The notes beneath the pieces were generated by a model. The model made no database searches. It was not told where the DNA came from and was given only the letters and a program-made list of their open reading frames with translations. A stretch of DNA of 64,000 bases from Limnospira fusiformis SAG 85.79 (GTDB lineage: Bacteria; Cyanobacteriota; Cyanobacteriia; Cyanobacteriales; Microcoleaceae): the NCBI RefSeq assembly GCF_012516315.1, contig NZ_CP051185.1:6081363-6145362 (forward strand). Direction: 5' to 3'. Shown in pieces: positions 28,149-36,630 of this stretch. The first letter of the stretch is position 1; each line of letters opens with the position of its first letter. A program made the position numbers and the translations under genes.

Positions 28149-29318
28149 TTATTCTTTTTTGTCAATCATCATCTGCTGTAAAATCCAGGGTACAATTAGC
28201 AGAATTAATAGCATTCTGGTCATCTGCATAGCCATGACCAAACCGGAATCTCCCCCTAGTTGTAGGACTGTGGCTATCATAGCGGTAATTCCGCCGGGGG
28301 TTGAGCCTAAAATAGCGGTCATGGTGTCAACTTTAGTAATTAGATGGAATATATATCCAACCCCTAAACAGCTTAAAATTAAAACTATGACTAAGATTAC
28401 CTCAATTAATACGGCTTTGATTAACTTTTTGGCGGTGTTCCCATCAAATTTAAGACCGGTACCGAGTCCGACGAATAGCAAGCCGACAGTAAAGCCGAGG
28501 GGTGGCATTTCAAAGGTATAAGGTAAACTCCAAAAGCCAATTAATCCCGCCAAAAAAGGGCCGAGAAATAGGGAAGAAGGAAGCCGCAGCAAAGGTCCTA
28601 GCCACACTCCCAAACCGCCGCAGACGCTGATAATTAGCCAGTTAAGGAAAGCTGGGGCGTGGGGGGGACTAGACAGGGAAGTAGGGGAAGATAAGACTAA
28701 TGGCATTTCTGGAAGTCCAGGGGAAGCAAACCAGAAACTAGCTAGGGTGGGGATAATTAAAGCGACTAGGAGAATGCGGATATATTGGAGGACGGCGACG
28801 GCGATCGCATCAGCACCCATTTGTTCACTGATAGCTACTAAACTAGGACCAGCACCGGGAATGCAACCTAAAAATCCGGTAGTGCGATCGATTTTCGCCC
28901 ACCGCCATAATAGATAGCCATTACAGACACTCATGGCACCTGTTACTACAATACAACCTAATAGGGGTAAAGCGTAGGTTTTACCGAGTATCAAAGTTTC
29001 GGGGGAAAATCGAGTAGCAGTAGTTAAAGCAACGATCGCCTGTCCGACCAGGTTAAAAGACTTGGGTAAAGGTGTAGACTTCTGCCAAATTAGAGCCAAT
29101 AAAATCCCGACAATCATCGGACCTATCAGCCATCCTACTGGCATATTTAAGGAAGCCAAAAGCCATCCTGCCATGATAGCGATCGTCATCTCAATTAGGA
29201 TAACTCCCACTTTTTCCCCATTTAATAGTAACGTTTTTAACGGGCTTTCATGTATCGAAAAATCAAGATGTTTGGCGGTAAATTGCATGGGAATAAAAGC
29301 AGAGCTATTAATTTTCAT
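28149..29318 (-). CDS. AbrB-family (PF05145-type) integral membrane protein
   Basis: This 389-residue polytopic membrane protein has roughly ten hydrophobic helices in two related halves. Each half includes a Gly/Pro-rich segment (MPVGWLIGPMIVGI near 60 and FLGCIPGAGPSLVAI in the first half; LRLPSSLFLGPFLAG and LGSTPGGITAMI in the second), the signature of the internally duplicated AbrB membrane family. This family is unrelated to the AbrB transcription factor. Substrate is unknown; relatives have been annotated as ammonia-monooxygenase-like or as transporters without proof. It is convergent with the PP2C gene across the 55-bp repeats. Confidence 0.8.
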   Translation of the reverse strand: MKINSSAFIPMQFTAKHLDFSIHESPLKTLLLNGEKVGVILIEMTIAIMAGWLLASLNMPVGWLIGPMIVGILLALIWQKSTPLPKSFNLVGQAIVALTTATRFSPETLILGKTYALPLLGCIVVTGAMSVCNGYLLWRWAKIDRTTGFLGCIPGAGPSLVAISEQMGADAIAVAVLQYIRILLVALIIPTLASFWFASPGLPEMPLVLSSPTSLSSPPHAPAFLNWLIISVCGGLGVWLGPLLRLPSSLFLGPFLAGLIGFWSLPYTFEMPPLGFTVGLLFVGLGTGLKFDGNTAKKLIKAVLIEVILVIVLILSCLGVGYIFHLITKVDTMTAILGSTPGGITAMIATVLQLGGDSGLVMAMQMTRMLLILLIVPWILQQMMIDKKE

Positions 29319-29442
29319 TTCATGACTATCTATATAGAATGGTTCAATGTAATTCTGAGAAAGCGGAGGATAAAGATTTTAATAAATACTAATCATACCA
29401 GGGCGGGCATTATAGCCCGCTCGAATTTTGCCCCAAGTCCAC

Positions 29443-29904
29443 CTAGACAGCAGACATAGAACGCAAAGTTTTTAAGGCTTCATCCACATGACCTTTAAAA
29501 TCCAACATGGAATCAAAAATGTGACGGACTACCCCTTGATTATCGATTACATAAGTCACCCGACCGGGAAGTATCCATAAGGTGGCTGGAACTCCGTATA
29601 ATTTCCGCACCTGATTTCCCTTATCACTTAACAGAGTAAAAGGCAAATTATACTTACCGACAAATTTCTGATGTTCATCGGGGGAGTCCGCACTGACTCC
29701 GATAACTTCCGCCCCAGTTTCCTGAAAAATCGTGTAACTGTCCCGAAAGGCACAGGCTTCGGCCGTGCATCCTGGGGTATCATCTTTAGGGTAAAAATAA
29801 AGCACTACTGCTTTGTTACCCCGAAAGTCTTTGAGGCTAACCGATTCCCCGGTCTGGGAGGTTAAAGTAAAATCGGGGGCGAGGTCTCCAACTTGAACTG
29901 GCAT
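29443..29904 (-). CDS. Peroxiredoxin of the PrxQ/BCP type
   Basis: This is a thioredoxin-fold peroxidase of 153 residues that reduces hydroperoxides, probably using thioredoxin. The peroxidatic Cys lies in YFYPKDDTPGCTAEACAF with the resolving Cys five residues later, the atypical two-Cys arrangement of PrxQ. The start MPVQVGDLAPDF is typical. It is a single gene, divergent from the candidate small RNA and the radical-SAM gene. Length and motifs are normal for the family. Confidence 0.92.
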   Translation of the reverse strand: MPVQVGDLAPDFTLTSQTGESVSLKDFRGNKAVVLYFYPKDDTPGCTAEACAFRDSYTIFQETGAEVIGVSADSPDEHQKFVGKYNLPFTLLSDKGNQVRKLYGVPATLWILPGRVTYVIDNQGVVRHIFDSMLDFKGHVDEALKTLRSMSAV

Positions 29905-29970
29905 ATTTGCGATATCCTGTAACTTAACTTTAGCAAAAATGTTAAATTTTGTGTGCCTTTGTTATGATAT

Positions 29971-30051
29971 CGCGGAATCTATCCTGCGGAAACCTAATTA
30001 ATGGAAACCTATTCCCCCAGGTTCCATGCTGCACGATTCTATAGTTCCGCG
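29971..30051 (+). ncRNA. Candidate structured small RNA or leader (possibly Yfr2/Cyano-1-like)
   Basis: CGCGGAATCTAT at 29971 pairs with ATAGTTCCGCG ending at 30051 (one bulge), closing an 81-base region. Inside, GGAAACC occurs twice and the second copy can pair with AGGTTCC. A TATGAT box at 29963-29968 would place transcription initiation at about the first base of the structure. GGAAAC repeats near a strong -10 are reminiscent of the cyanobacterial Yfr2 family, but I cannot run a covariance search. It could instead be the 5' leader of the radical-SAM gene starting at 30094. Confidence 0.4.
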
Positions 30052-30093
30052 CCCAAAAGCGATCGCCATATTAAACAATGAGGTATTGATTAA

Positions 30094-31680
30094 ATGCGAG
30101 TTTTACTAATTTATCCAGTGTTTCCTAGAACCTTCTGGTCCTATGACAAAATTCTGGAACTGGTCGATCGCAAAGTCCTGTTACCTCCCCTAGGGCTGAT
30201 CACCGTAGCGGCGATTTTACCCCAAGAATGGGAATTTAAGTTAGTCGATCGCAATATCCGACCCGTCACCGAAGCCGAATGGGAATGGGCGGATCTAGTC
30301 ATTCTCACCGCCATGATCGTCCAAAAAGTCGATCTGCTGGCACAAATTCAGGAAGCCAAACGCCGAGGTAAACCCGTCGCTGTTGGTGGACCTTATGCCA
30401 CCTCAGTCCCTGGTGAAGTTGCAGCCGAAGCAGATTATTTAATCCTGGACGAAGGCGAAATCACCTTACCCCAATTTGTCGAAGCCATTAACCGGGGAGA
30501 AACCAGCGGCACTTTCCGATCGCCAGAAAAAGCTGATGTTAGCACTACTCCAGTTCCCCGTTATGATCTGCTGGAATTGGATGCTTATGACTCTATGTCC
30601 GTACAGTTTTCCCGTGGCTGCCCCTTCCAATGCGAATTTTGCGATATCATTGTACTCTACGGGCGCAAACCCCGCACCAAAAATCCTGAACAACTCCTCA
30701 AAGAATTAGATTATCTGTATGAATTAGGATGGCGGCGGGGAGTGTTTATGGTCGATGATAATTTTATCGGCAATAAGCGCAATGTTAAGTTATTGCTAAA
30801 AGCCCTCAAGACTTGGCAAATTGAACATCAATATCCTTTCCGATTTAATACAGAGGCATCAGTGGATTTAGCCGCCGATGAAGAACTCATGGATATGATG
30901 GTTGACTGTAATTTTGATGCGGTATTTTTGGGTATTGAAACCCCGGACGAAGCTAGTTTGGCTTTAACTAAAAAATTCCAAAATACCCGTAGTTCTTTAA
31001 GCGAATCTGTCGATAAAATTATCCGGGCTGGCTTGCGACCAATGGCGGGATTTATTATCGGTTTTGATGGCGAAAAATCTGGGGCGGCTTCCCGGGTGAT
31101 TGAGTTTGTAGATCAGGCTGGTATTCCTACTGCCATGTTGGGGATGTTGCAAGCCCTCCCCAATACCGGATTATGGCATCGGTTGGAGAAAGAAGGACGC
31201 TTACTAGCGGATCGGGAAAATATTAGCCAACACGCTACTAACCAAACTATGTTAATGAACTTTATTCCGACTCGTCCGGTTGAAGAAATTGCCGCCGAAT
31301 ATATCCAGGCTTTTCGGACTCTCTATGAACCCGATCGCTATTTAGACAGAACCTATAACTGTTTCCTGAAATTAGGCGCACCTCGCAGTAAAACCCCTTT
31401 TAAAACTCCTGAATTGGTGGATTTACGGGCTTTGGCAATTATTATTTGGCGACAAGGAATTAAGCGATCGACTCGGTGGAAATTCTGGCATCATTTATTG
31501 GGTATTATTCGCCATAACCCGGCGGTTTGGGAACATTATTTAACGGTCTGCGCCCACAATGAACATTTCCTCGAATATCGCGACATTGTAACTGCTGAAA
31601 TTACTCAACAACTAGAGAATTTTAAAAAAGTGGAGTCGGCGGAATTGCCGCCCGCCGAACTCTCGAAAGTTACAGCTTGA
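30094..31680 (+). CDS. B12-binding-domain radical SAM protein (DUF4070 type)
   Basis: This 528-residue protein has a cobalamin-binding-like N-terminal domain (about 1-140; VGGPYATSVP and the preceding region). The radical SAM core has the cluster motif CPFQCEFC near 177-184 and a GIETPDE segment near 278. A DUF4070-like C-terminal domain runs from about 380 to 500. It should cleave SAM using a 4Fe-4S cluster and may methylate or rearrange an unreactive carbon. Hopanoid methylase HpnP belongs to the same broad group, so that is an alternative, but many cyanobacteria lacking 2-methylhopanoids carry this protein. The substrate is unknown. It is probably monocistronic, with the structured RNA region upstream as its leader or neighbour. 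Confidence 0.82.
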   Translation: MRVLLIYPVFPRTFWSYDKILELVDRKVLLPPLGLITVAAILPQEWEFKLVDRNIRPVTEAEWEWADLVILTAMIVQKVDLLAQIQEAKRRGKPVAVGGPYATSVPGEVAAEADYLILDEGEITLPQFVEAINRGETSGTFRSPEKADVSTTPVPRYDLLELDAYDSMSVQFSRGCPFQCEFCDIIVLYGRKPRTKNPEQLLKELDYLYELGWRRGVFMVDDNFIGNKRNVKLLLKALKTWQIEHQYPFRFNTEASVDLAADEELMDMMVDCNFDAVFLGIETPDEASLALTKKFQNTRSSLSESVDKIIRAGLRPMAGFIIGFDGEKSGAASRVIEFVDQAGIPTAMLGMLQALPNTGLWHRLEKEGRLLADRENISQHATNQTMLMNFIPTRPVEEIAAEYIQAFRTLYEPDRYLDRTYNCFLKLGAPRSKTPFKTPELVDLRALAIIIWRQGIKRSTRWKFWHHLLGIIRHNPAVWEHYLTVCAHNEHFLEYRDIVTAEITQQLENFKKVESAELPPAELSKVTA

Positions 31681-31766
31681 AGTGATTAGTTATGGGGAGC
31701 AAATTTGCTCCCTGTTATGACGTTCAATTAATTTAAATCTATGATACTGAATTAGAGCATCCTAAT

Positions 31767-32459
31767 ATGATGAGAGAATCTTACGATGATCTTGATATTG
31801 CGCCCCTAATTGACCATACCTTATTAAATCAGACGGCTTCTGATGAACAAATCCAAAAGTGTTGTGAAGAAGCGGATCGATATAATTTCGCTTCCGTTTG
31901 TATCTTCCCTGGTTTTGTCAAACTGGCGCGGGAACTTCTGCACAATAAAAGCCCTAAAGTTTGTACGGTAATTGGGTTTCCCTGTGGTGCGAATACTTCC
32001 GCCGTGAAACTGTATGAAGCCTTAGAAGCGGTCGAAAATGGGGCGACTGAGTTGGATGTGGTGATTAATTTAAGTTGGTTAAAGTCGGGAAAAACTAATG
32101 AGTTTAACCGGGAATTAGCCGAAATTTGCGAGGAAACCGGAGTGGTGGTTAAAGCCATTTTGGAAACAGCCGTTTTGACAGACGCAGAAAAACGTCTGGC
32201 CGCGGAATTGGCTATTGATGCGGGGGTTACTTATCTCAAAACTAGCACGGGATATTATGGAGGTGCGACGGTCGAGGATGTTAGGTTACTCAAGCAAGTA
32301 GCGCGGTCTCAGGTGGGAATTAAGGCTTCTGGAGGTATTCGCACTTATGATCAGGCGATCGCACTTTGGGAGGCGGGGGCGACCCGTTTAGGTACTTCTG
32401 GAGGGGTACATATTATCCGCAACCCGCGCCATCAACTCAACCAAGAAAATCAGGATTAA
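31767..32459 (+). CDS. deoC: Deoxyribose-phosphate aldolase
   Basis: This TIM-barrel class I aldolase cleaves 2-deoxyribose 5-phosphate to glyceraldehyde 3-phosphate and acetaldehyde. The 230-residue protein has IDHTLL near 16, the Schiff-base Lys in YLKTSTGY near 163 and the second conserved Lys in GIKASGGIR near 192. Two ATG codons in tandem could start it. Its TAA overlaps the recO ATG (TAATG), so the two are translationally coupled. This deoC-recO order is seen in other cyanobacteria as far as I recall. Confidence 0.93.
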   Translation: MMRESYDDLDIAPLIDHTLLNQTASDEQIQKCCEEADRYNFASVCIFPGFVKLARELLHNKSPKVCTVIGFPCGANTSAVKLYEALEAVENGATELDVVINLSWLKSGKTNEFNRELAEICEETGVVVKAILETAVLTDAEKRLAAELAIDAGVTYLKTSTGYYGGATVEDVRLLKQVARSQVGIKASGGIRTYDQAIALWEAGATRLGTSGGVHIIRNPRHQLNQENQD

Positions 32460-33355
32460 TGAGTCGTACTTATAAAGCTACTGGGATTATTTTAAAGGCG
32501 ATACCTCTGGGAGAGTCCGATCGCCTATTAACTATTTTAACACCAGAATTTGGTCTGATGCGAGTGGTAGCACCGGGGGCGAGAAAATCGCGATCGCGTC
32601 TGGGGGGGACTACGGGTTTATTTGTGGTTAATCAGTGGTTAATTGCCAAAGGGCGATCGCTTGATAAAATTACTCAGGCGGAAATTATCAACTCCCATAG
32701 TGGACTCGCTAAAAATTTGGGTAAATTAGCCGCTGGTCAATATTTGGCTGAATTGGTTCTTAGTCAAGCCTTGAGTGAACAACCTCAACCGGAACTCTTT
32801 TTGCTATTGTCAGAACATTTAGACCGCCTAGAAGGACTTCCTAATACCTCTACAGAGGAAAATGCGATCGGTATAGTCGCCCGTTTAACTCATGGAATTT
32901 TTCACCTCTTAGCTTGGGCGGGAATTGCTCCCCAGGTCCAGTTATGTTGTCTAACTCAACATCCTTTAAACCCTAATTTTAGCGACCCTAATTGGTTGGT
33001 AGGGTTCAGTTTAGCGGCTGGGGGTATCATTAATTTAGTCGAATTATCCCGCATTACCAGCCAACATAATGACCATCAATCATCCTCAGTTTCCGAAGCA
33101 GGTGGGCGTTATCTAACTGAGGAAATATCCATCAAAATTGATGCGCGTCTAGCAGCAGAACCCTTGGCAATTCTTCAACATTTAGCCCAATCTGAATTAA
33201 CTAATCTCTGGAATACCTATCAACCATCAGCTTGGATAACCGTGGAAAAAATACTACGCCGCTATGCTGAATATCAGTTTGCTCGCTCGATTCAATCTGC
33301 CTCTTTAATTGACAGTTGGCTATTGAATTGTTCCCCTACTAATTGGTGTCAATAA
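32459..33355 (+). CDS. recO: DNA repair protein RecO
   Basis: This 298-residue recombination mediator loads RecA with RecR. The start MSRTYKATGIILKAIPLGESDRL is the typical OB-fold beginning; the longer upstream frame is deoC read out of frame. The C-terminal part is helical, and the zinc-binding Cys set of some RecO proteins is only partly present (LCCLTQ near 165). The start codon overlaps the deoC stop. The last 57 bp of the gene (33299-33355) are repeated exactly at 35463-35519, on the far side of the restriction-modification genes. The gene itself remains complete. Confidence 0.9.
   Translation: MSRTYKATGIILKAIPLGESDRLLTILTPEFGLMRVVAPGARKSRSRLGGTTGLFVVNQWLIAKGRSLDKITQAEIINSHSGLAKNLGKLAAGQYLAELVLSQALSEQPQPELFLLLSEHLDRLEGLPNTSTEENAIGIVARLTHGIFHLLAWAGIAPQVQLCCLTQHPLNPNFSDPNWLVGFSLAAGGIINLVELSRITSQHNDHQSSSVSEAGGRYLTEEISIKIDARLAAEPLAILQHLAQSELTNLWNTYQPSAWITVEKILRRYAEYQFARSIQSASLIDSWLLNCSPTNWCQ
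33299..33355 (+). repeat. 57-bp direct repeat, left copy (recO 3' end)
   Basis: This perfect 57-bp match to 35463-35519 runs from GCCTCTTTAATTGACAG to TGGTGTCAATAA. It is the natural end of recO including the stop codon. Sequences diverge immediately outside on both sides. Confidence 0.95.
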
Positions 33356-33440
33356 CTAGGACTGATGATTGATTAATCATGGTTTCGGTAGCTGGTCGAT
33401 TTTGGTTATATTTTGGATAAACGATTCAATCATAATAAAA

Positions 33441-34514
33441 ATGGTTAAAAAGCAGCCTAGCTTATTTGGGATAAGATATTATAATCGCGATTTCTTACAA
33501 AAAAAATCCTGGGGTAAAAATTGTTTTAATTCATCTTTTCCGACAGCTTTATGTTGCTATTTGCATGAGATCAATCTTGAAAATATCTATATTAAAGTAA
33601 ATTCTAACTTAGAGATTGAGCATACAACTATTGCCACCGAAGATGTTTTTGGTATTAATCCTCAATCGGATCTAGCATTTTATGCTTTTGAATCACAATT
33701 TACACCCTATCAACAATATTTAATTGGTACCCTTCCCAGAGTTGATTTAGTTACGCAAACTAACGGACTTTGTTTGCGTGCTATGGAAATTAAACTGACC
33801 GCATTACCAGATAATACAACTTGCGAACTACCTGAAAATCAGTACGGATGTGAAATTGTAGTACGACCCGATACTATTGTTGATTTAGCCTGTAGCATAG
33901 CCTCTAATCTTCGGCAACAAGGAACTAATATGGCGGAATTACTACAATTAACATTTCCACAGGATTTAGATTGGACAGAACCCCTATCAGTAATTCCTTA
34001 TGTCTCAACTATGATAGAAGCGATCGATAACTTAATGAGCCACATTGTTTCAGTTCAAAAACCATTTTTAATGCAGCCAATTTGGAAAACTCAGGGAAAG
34101 TCTCCCCAATTGTCTACTAACTGTTTAGATGTATTTATTTGGAGTGATATTTCCTTTAGTCGATTATTTATCAATTTGGCTAAACAAGAAATAGAAAACT
34201 TTGGTCAAATCATCAAAATTTCCAGATATACACGAACAGTAATTTGGCTATTTAAAATGTTAAGTGATTTTGGCGATCGCGGATTATTTGACCATGTAAG
34301 CATTATTGATTCCTGCTCATACAACACCAAAAATGATAAAGCATTTGCAGTCAATGGAAAAATAACTCACGAATATATGAACTCAGAGTCTTGGCGACAA
34401 CCAAGAATCCCTAAGCAGGAAATCAAAAATATTATTTTAGGAGATGGTCAAAATTTACTGAGTCCCGAAAGAAGGTTTGATGCTATAATATACAACTCAC
34501 CAGATTTATTTTGA
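33441..34514 (+). CDS. HindVP-type type II restriction endonuclease
   Basis: This is a 357-residue protein from the ATG at 33441; the open frame extends upstream without support. The start KKQPSLFGIRYYNRDF and overall pattern match the HindVP/HgiDI endonuclease group, whose known members cut GRCGYC. A candidate PD-(D/E)xK core is PRVDLV followed after about 14 residues by AMEIKLTA. The cytosine methyltransferase gene starts 17 bp downstream in the same orientation, a complete type II pair. Codon and base use are more AT-rich than the neighbours, consistent with transfer. No C-protein gene is seen. The assignment is by remembered family pattern, and GRCGYC specificity is an inference. Confidence 0.75.
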   Translation: MVKKQPSLFGIRYYNRDFLQKKSWGKNCFNSSFPTALCCYLHEINLENIYIKVNSNLEIEHTTIATEDVFGINPQSDLAFYAFESQFTPYQQYLIGTLPRVDLVTQTNGLCLRAMEIKLTALPDNTTCELPENQYGCEIVVRPDTIVDLACSIASNLRQQGTNMAELLQLTFPQDLDWTEPLSVIPYVSTMIEAIDNLMSHIVSVQKPFLMQPIWKTQGKSPQLSTNCLDVFIWSDISFSRLFINLAKQEIENFGQIIKISRYTRTVIWLFKMLSDFGDRGLFDHVSIIDSCSYNTKNDKAFAVNGKITHEYMNSESWRQPRIPKQEIKNIILGDGQNLLSPERRFDAIIYNSPDLF

Positions 34515-34531
34515 CTATAAATTTGTGAACT

Positions 34532-35476
34532 ATGAGAACTATAGATTTGTTTGCTGGATGTGGTGGATTATCTTTGGGATTTGAAAATGCTGGATTTGAT
34601 ATTAAAGCTGCATTCGAGATATGGCAGCCAGCCATTAAAGTTTATCAACGTAACTTCAGACATCCCATTTTTCAAGTTGATTTATCTGAAGAAAGCGTGA
34701 TACATACTCTGCGAGAGTGTAAACCAGAAGTCATTATTGGTGGTCCCCCATGCCAAGATTTTTCCAGCGCGGGTAAAAGGGATGAAAGTTTAGGACGTGC
34801 TAACTTAACTATCAATTTTGCTCGCATTATTGCTTCTATTAAGCCTCGCTTTTTTATGATGGAAAATGTTTCCAGAATCACCAAGAGTCAAACTCTTAAA
34901 GTGACTTGGCAAATCTTAAAAAACAGTGGCTATGGTTTGACTGGCTCAGTTTTGGATGCTAGTTATTGTGGGGTTCCACAAGCCAGAAAACGATATTTTC
35001 TCATCGGTGAACTAGAAGGAAAAGACAATTTTTTAGAACCTTATTTGTTCAAAAATTATGCCTCTAAGCCGATGACAGTTTTTGATTATCTAGGTTTGAG
35101 TTTGGGAATTGAGTATTTTTATCGTCACCCAAGAAGTTATCAAAGGCGAGGAATTTTTAGTATCTATGAACCTAGTCCCACAGTGCGAGGTGTAAATCGA
35201 CCTATCCCTAAAACTTATCAAAAACATCACGGCGATGCCTGTGACCTCAATCCCTCTCTACGACCACTAACTACTATGGAAAGAAGTTATATCCAAACCT
35301 TTCCTAAGTCTTTCAAATTTGAGGGGAGTAAATCTGACTTGGAACAGATGATTGGCAATGCGGTTCCCGTCAAATTAGCTGAATATGTGGCAGGTTCTCT
35401 TCTTAAATATATTGAAGATGGTTATAATCACGTTGGGTCTCACGATTCCTATATACAACTTAGCCTCTTTAATTGA
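34532..35476 (+). CDS. DNA (cytosine-5-)-methyltransferase
   Basis: This enzyme methylates C5 of cytosine and should protect against the adjacent nuclease. The 314-residue protein has motif I LFAGCGGLSLGF at 6-17, motif IV GGPPCQDFSS with catalytic Cys74, motif VI MENVSR, motif VIII QARKRYFLIG, a short target-recognition region and motif X IGNAVPVKLA. All essential motifs are in order. The last codons and TGA lie inside the right copy of the 57-bp repeat, so the gene uses host recO DNA for its 3' end. The partner nuclease is 17 bp upstream. Confidence 0.92.
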   Translation: MRTIDLFAGCGGLSLGFENAGFDIKAAFEIWQPAIKVYQRNFRHPIFQVDLSEESVIHTLRECKPEVIIGGPPCQDFSSAGKRDESLGRANLTINFARIIASIKPRFFMMENVSRITKSQTLKVTWQILKNSGYGLTGSVLDASYCGVPQARKRYFLIGELEGKDNFLEPYLFKNYASKPMTVFDYLGLSLGIEYFYRHPRSYQRRGIFSIYEPSPTVRGVNRPIPKTYQKHHGDACDLNPSLRPLTTMERSYIQTFPKSFKFEGSKSDLEQMIGNAVPVKLAEYVAGSLLKYIEDGYNHVGSHDSYIQLSLFN

Positions 35477-35519
35477 CAGTTGGCTATTGAATTGTTCCCC
35501 TACTAATTGGTGTCAATAA
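35463..35519 (+). repeat. 57-bp direct repeat, right copy
   Basis: This exact copy of the recO 3' end (33299-33355) lies immediately after the restriction-modification pair. The methyltransferase stop codon is in its first 14 bases. In this copy the recO frame is cut off from the rest of recO, so it marks the original junction between recO and its old downstream sequence. Confidence 0.95.
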
Positions 35520-36039
35520 ATTAACGGGGGGGGGACAAAATTATGATTAACTTGTCATTAACTATGGTATAATCTTGGCCCGTCTTGAAAATCCTAGTTA
35601 TTCCGTGCATGGGGTTGACAAAATACTAGATTTATGCAGTGAGGCGATCGCTAAAATCGGCAATTTAGTATCTGATGATACAGTAGATTATGGCGGATCA
35701 GTTCTATGTAGGATATCAATTCTCAGGGGCTGCCACCAGTGGGAATGTTGCTCCCCAATCACTGATTTATGAAAAGGGTGATCTCCGAAGATAATTAATA
35801 ATGATAACTAAGGAATAGATAATACCCTAATGCAAAACATATTCGGGGGTGGGGTCAAAAGTACCACATTGGCCAAACCAGGCAATGAGTCCTTGTTACT
35901 ATCATTAGATTTAAAGACAATTGCAGATTATTTTTGAGGAAATTTGCATTTTCCGGATTTTTTTGCTAATATTAATTTAGGGACGGGTACTTAAACTTAA
36001 ACAACAACTTGATTCAACATAAGTGGAGTATTCACAACT
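35520..36039. other. 520-bp region without a convincing gene
   Basis: It contains a run of nine G residues (35526-35534) and a 65-codon TTG-start frame at 35575-35772 that I do not recognise and do not call. The base composition is mixed. It is presumably the ancestral downstream flank of recO. I see no clear promoter or RNA. Confidence 0.5.
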
Positions 36040-36090
36040 ATGCAGTTGATGAAAATAGTTCACCTGAAAGCCTGGGAGTTTTCTAAGTGA
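36040..36090 (+). CDS. Possible 16-residue leader peptide
   Basis: A short frame (MQLMKIVHLKAWEFSK) begins at an ATG 11 bases after a GGAG. It ends in a TGA that overlaps the GTG start of the anti-sigma-type gene (GTGA at 36087-36090). The overlap suggests translational coupling. It is small and could be fortuitous. Confidence 0.3.
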   Translation: MQLMKIVHLKAWEFSK

Positions 36091-36584
36091 TTGCCATATC
36101 ATCACGTCCGGTTAAACGTAACTGGGTCACAATTAGCTTTGCTTCTACACTCTATCTGGGATCGATTTTGGATTTACTTCTCGCCGAAATCCCCTCGGAG
36201 TGCCAAGATGAAATCAGACTAGGACTACAAGAAGCCCTAGTTAATGCTGCCAAACACGGCAATAAGCTAGATCCCAGTAAAACGGTTGTCGTTCGTTTTG
36301 CGATCATCAATAATCAGTTCTGGTGGTTGATCTCAGACCAAGGACGGGGATTTAAACCCCCATCCTGTGGCTGTAGCTTGTCAGCAGTGGAAACTAATGA
36401 TAACTGCTGGGATGACCCAGAACTACCCCATGATGAACATGAATGCGGACGAGGATTGTATATTCTTGAGCAAATATTCGATCGCGTGGAGTGGAACCAA
36501 GATGGAACCGAACTAATCCTAAGTAAACAAATCCCCGCTATATCACGTAAACCTCTTGGGAGCGTGGAAGCCCCGTGTCTTTAG
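36087..36584 (+). CDS. Anti-sigma-factor-type ATP-binding protein (RsbW/SpoIIAB-like HATPase)
   Basis: This 165-residue serine-kinase-like regulator belongs to the GHKL family. The N box is QEALVNAAKHGN (about 48-59), the G1 motif SDQGRGF is near 92-98 and the G2 region CGRGLYI is near 118-124. Such proteins bind and phosphorylate anti-sigma-factor antagonists in partner-switching pathways. The start is a GTG coupled to a possible leader peptide. The last ~13 codons, from 36543, belong to the left edge of the IscB element, so the native C-terminus has been replaced. If the element is removed at 36542/38175 the frame would stop after two further codons, so the loss is probably harmless. Confidence 0.8.
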   Translation: MIAISSRPVKRNWVTISFASTLYLGSILDLLLAEIPSECQDEIRLGLQEALVNAAKHGNKLDPSKTVVVRFAIINNQFWWLISDQGRGFKPPSCGCSLSAVETNDNCWDDPELPHDEHECGRGLYILEQIFDRVEWNQDGTELILSKQIPAISRKPLGSVEAPCL

Positions 36585-36630
36585 ACCGGGGAGGAAACGC
36601 GACAGGGGGACTTTAGTCCCCGTCAATCTT

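Noticed and set aside
30094..31680. Hopanoid C-2 methylase HpnP
   Set aside because: The B12/radical-SAM architecture matches a large family; nothing seen specifically supports hopanoid methylation and no hopanoid gene is nearby.
32366..32458. A longer RecO starting at 32366
   Set aside because: The extra N-terminus is deoC read out of frame; the ATG at 32459 overlapping the deoC stop gives the canonical RecO start.
35575..35772. 65-codon open frame downstream of the restriction-modification pair
   Set aside because: TTG start, no ribosome site, no recognisable motif.
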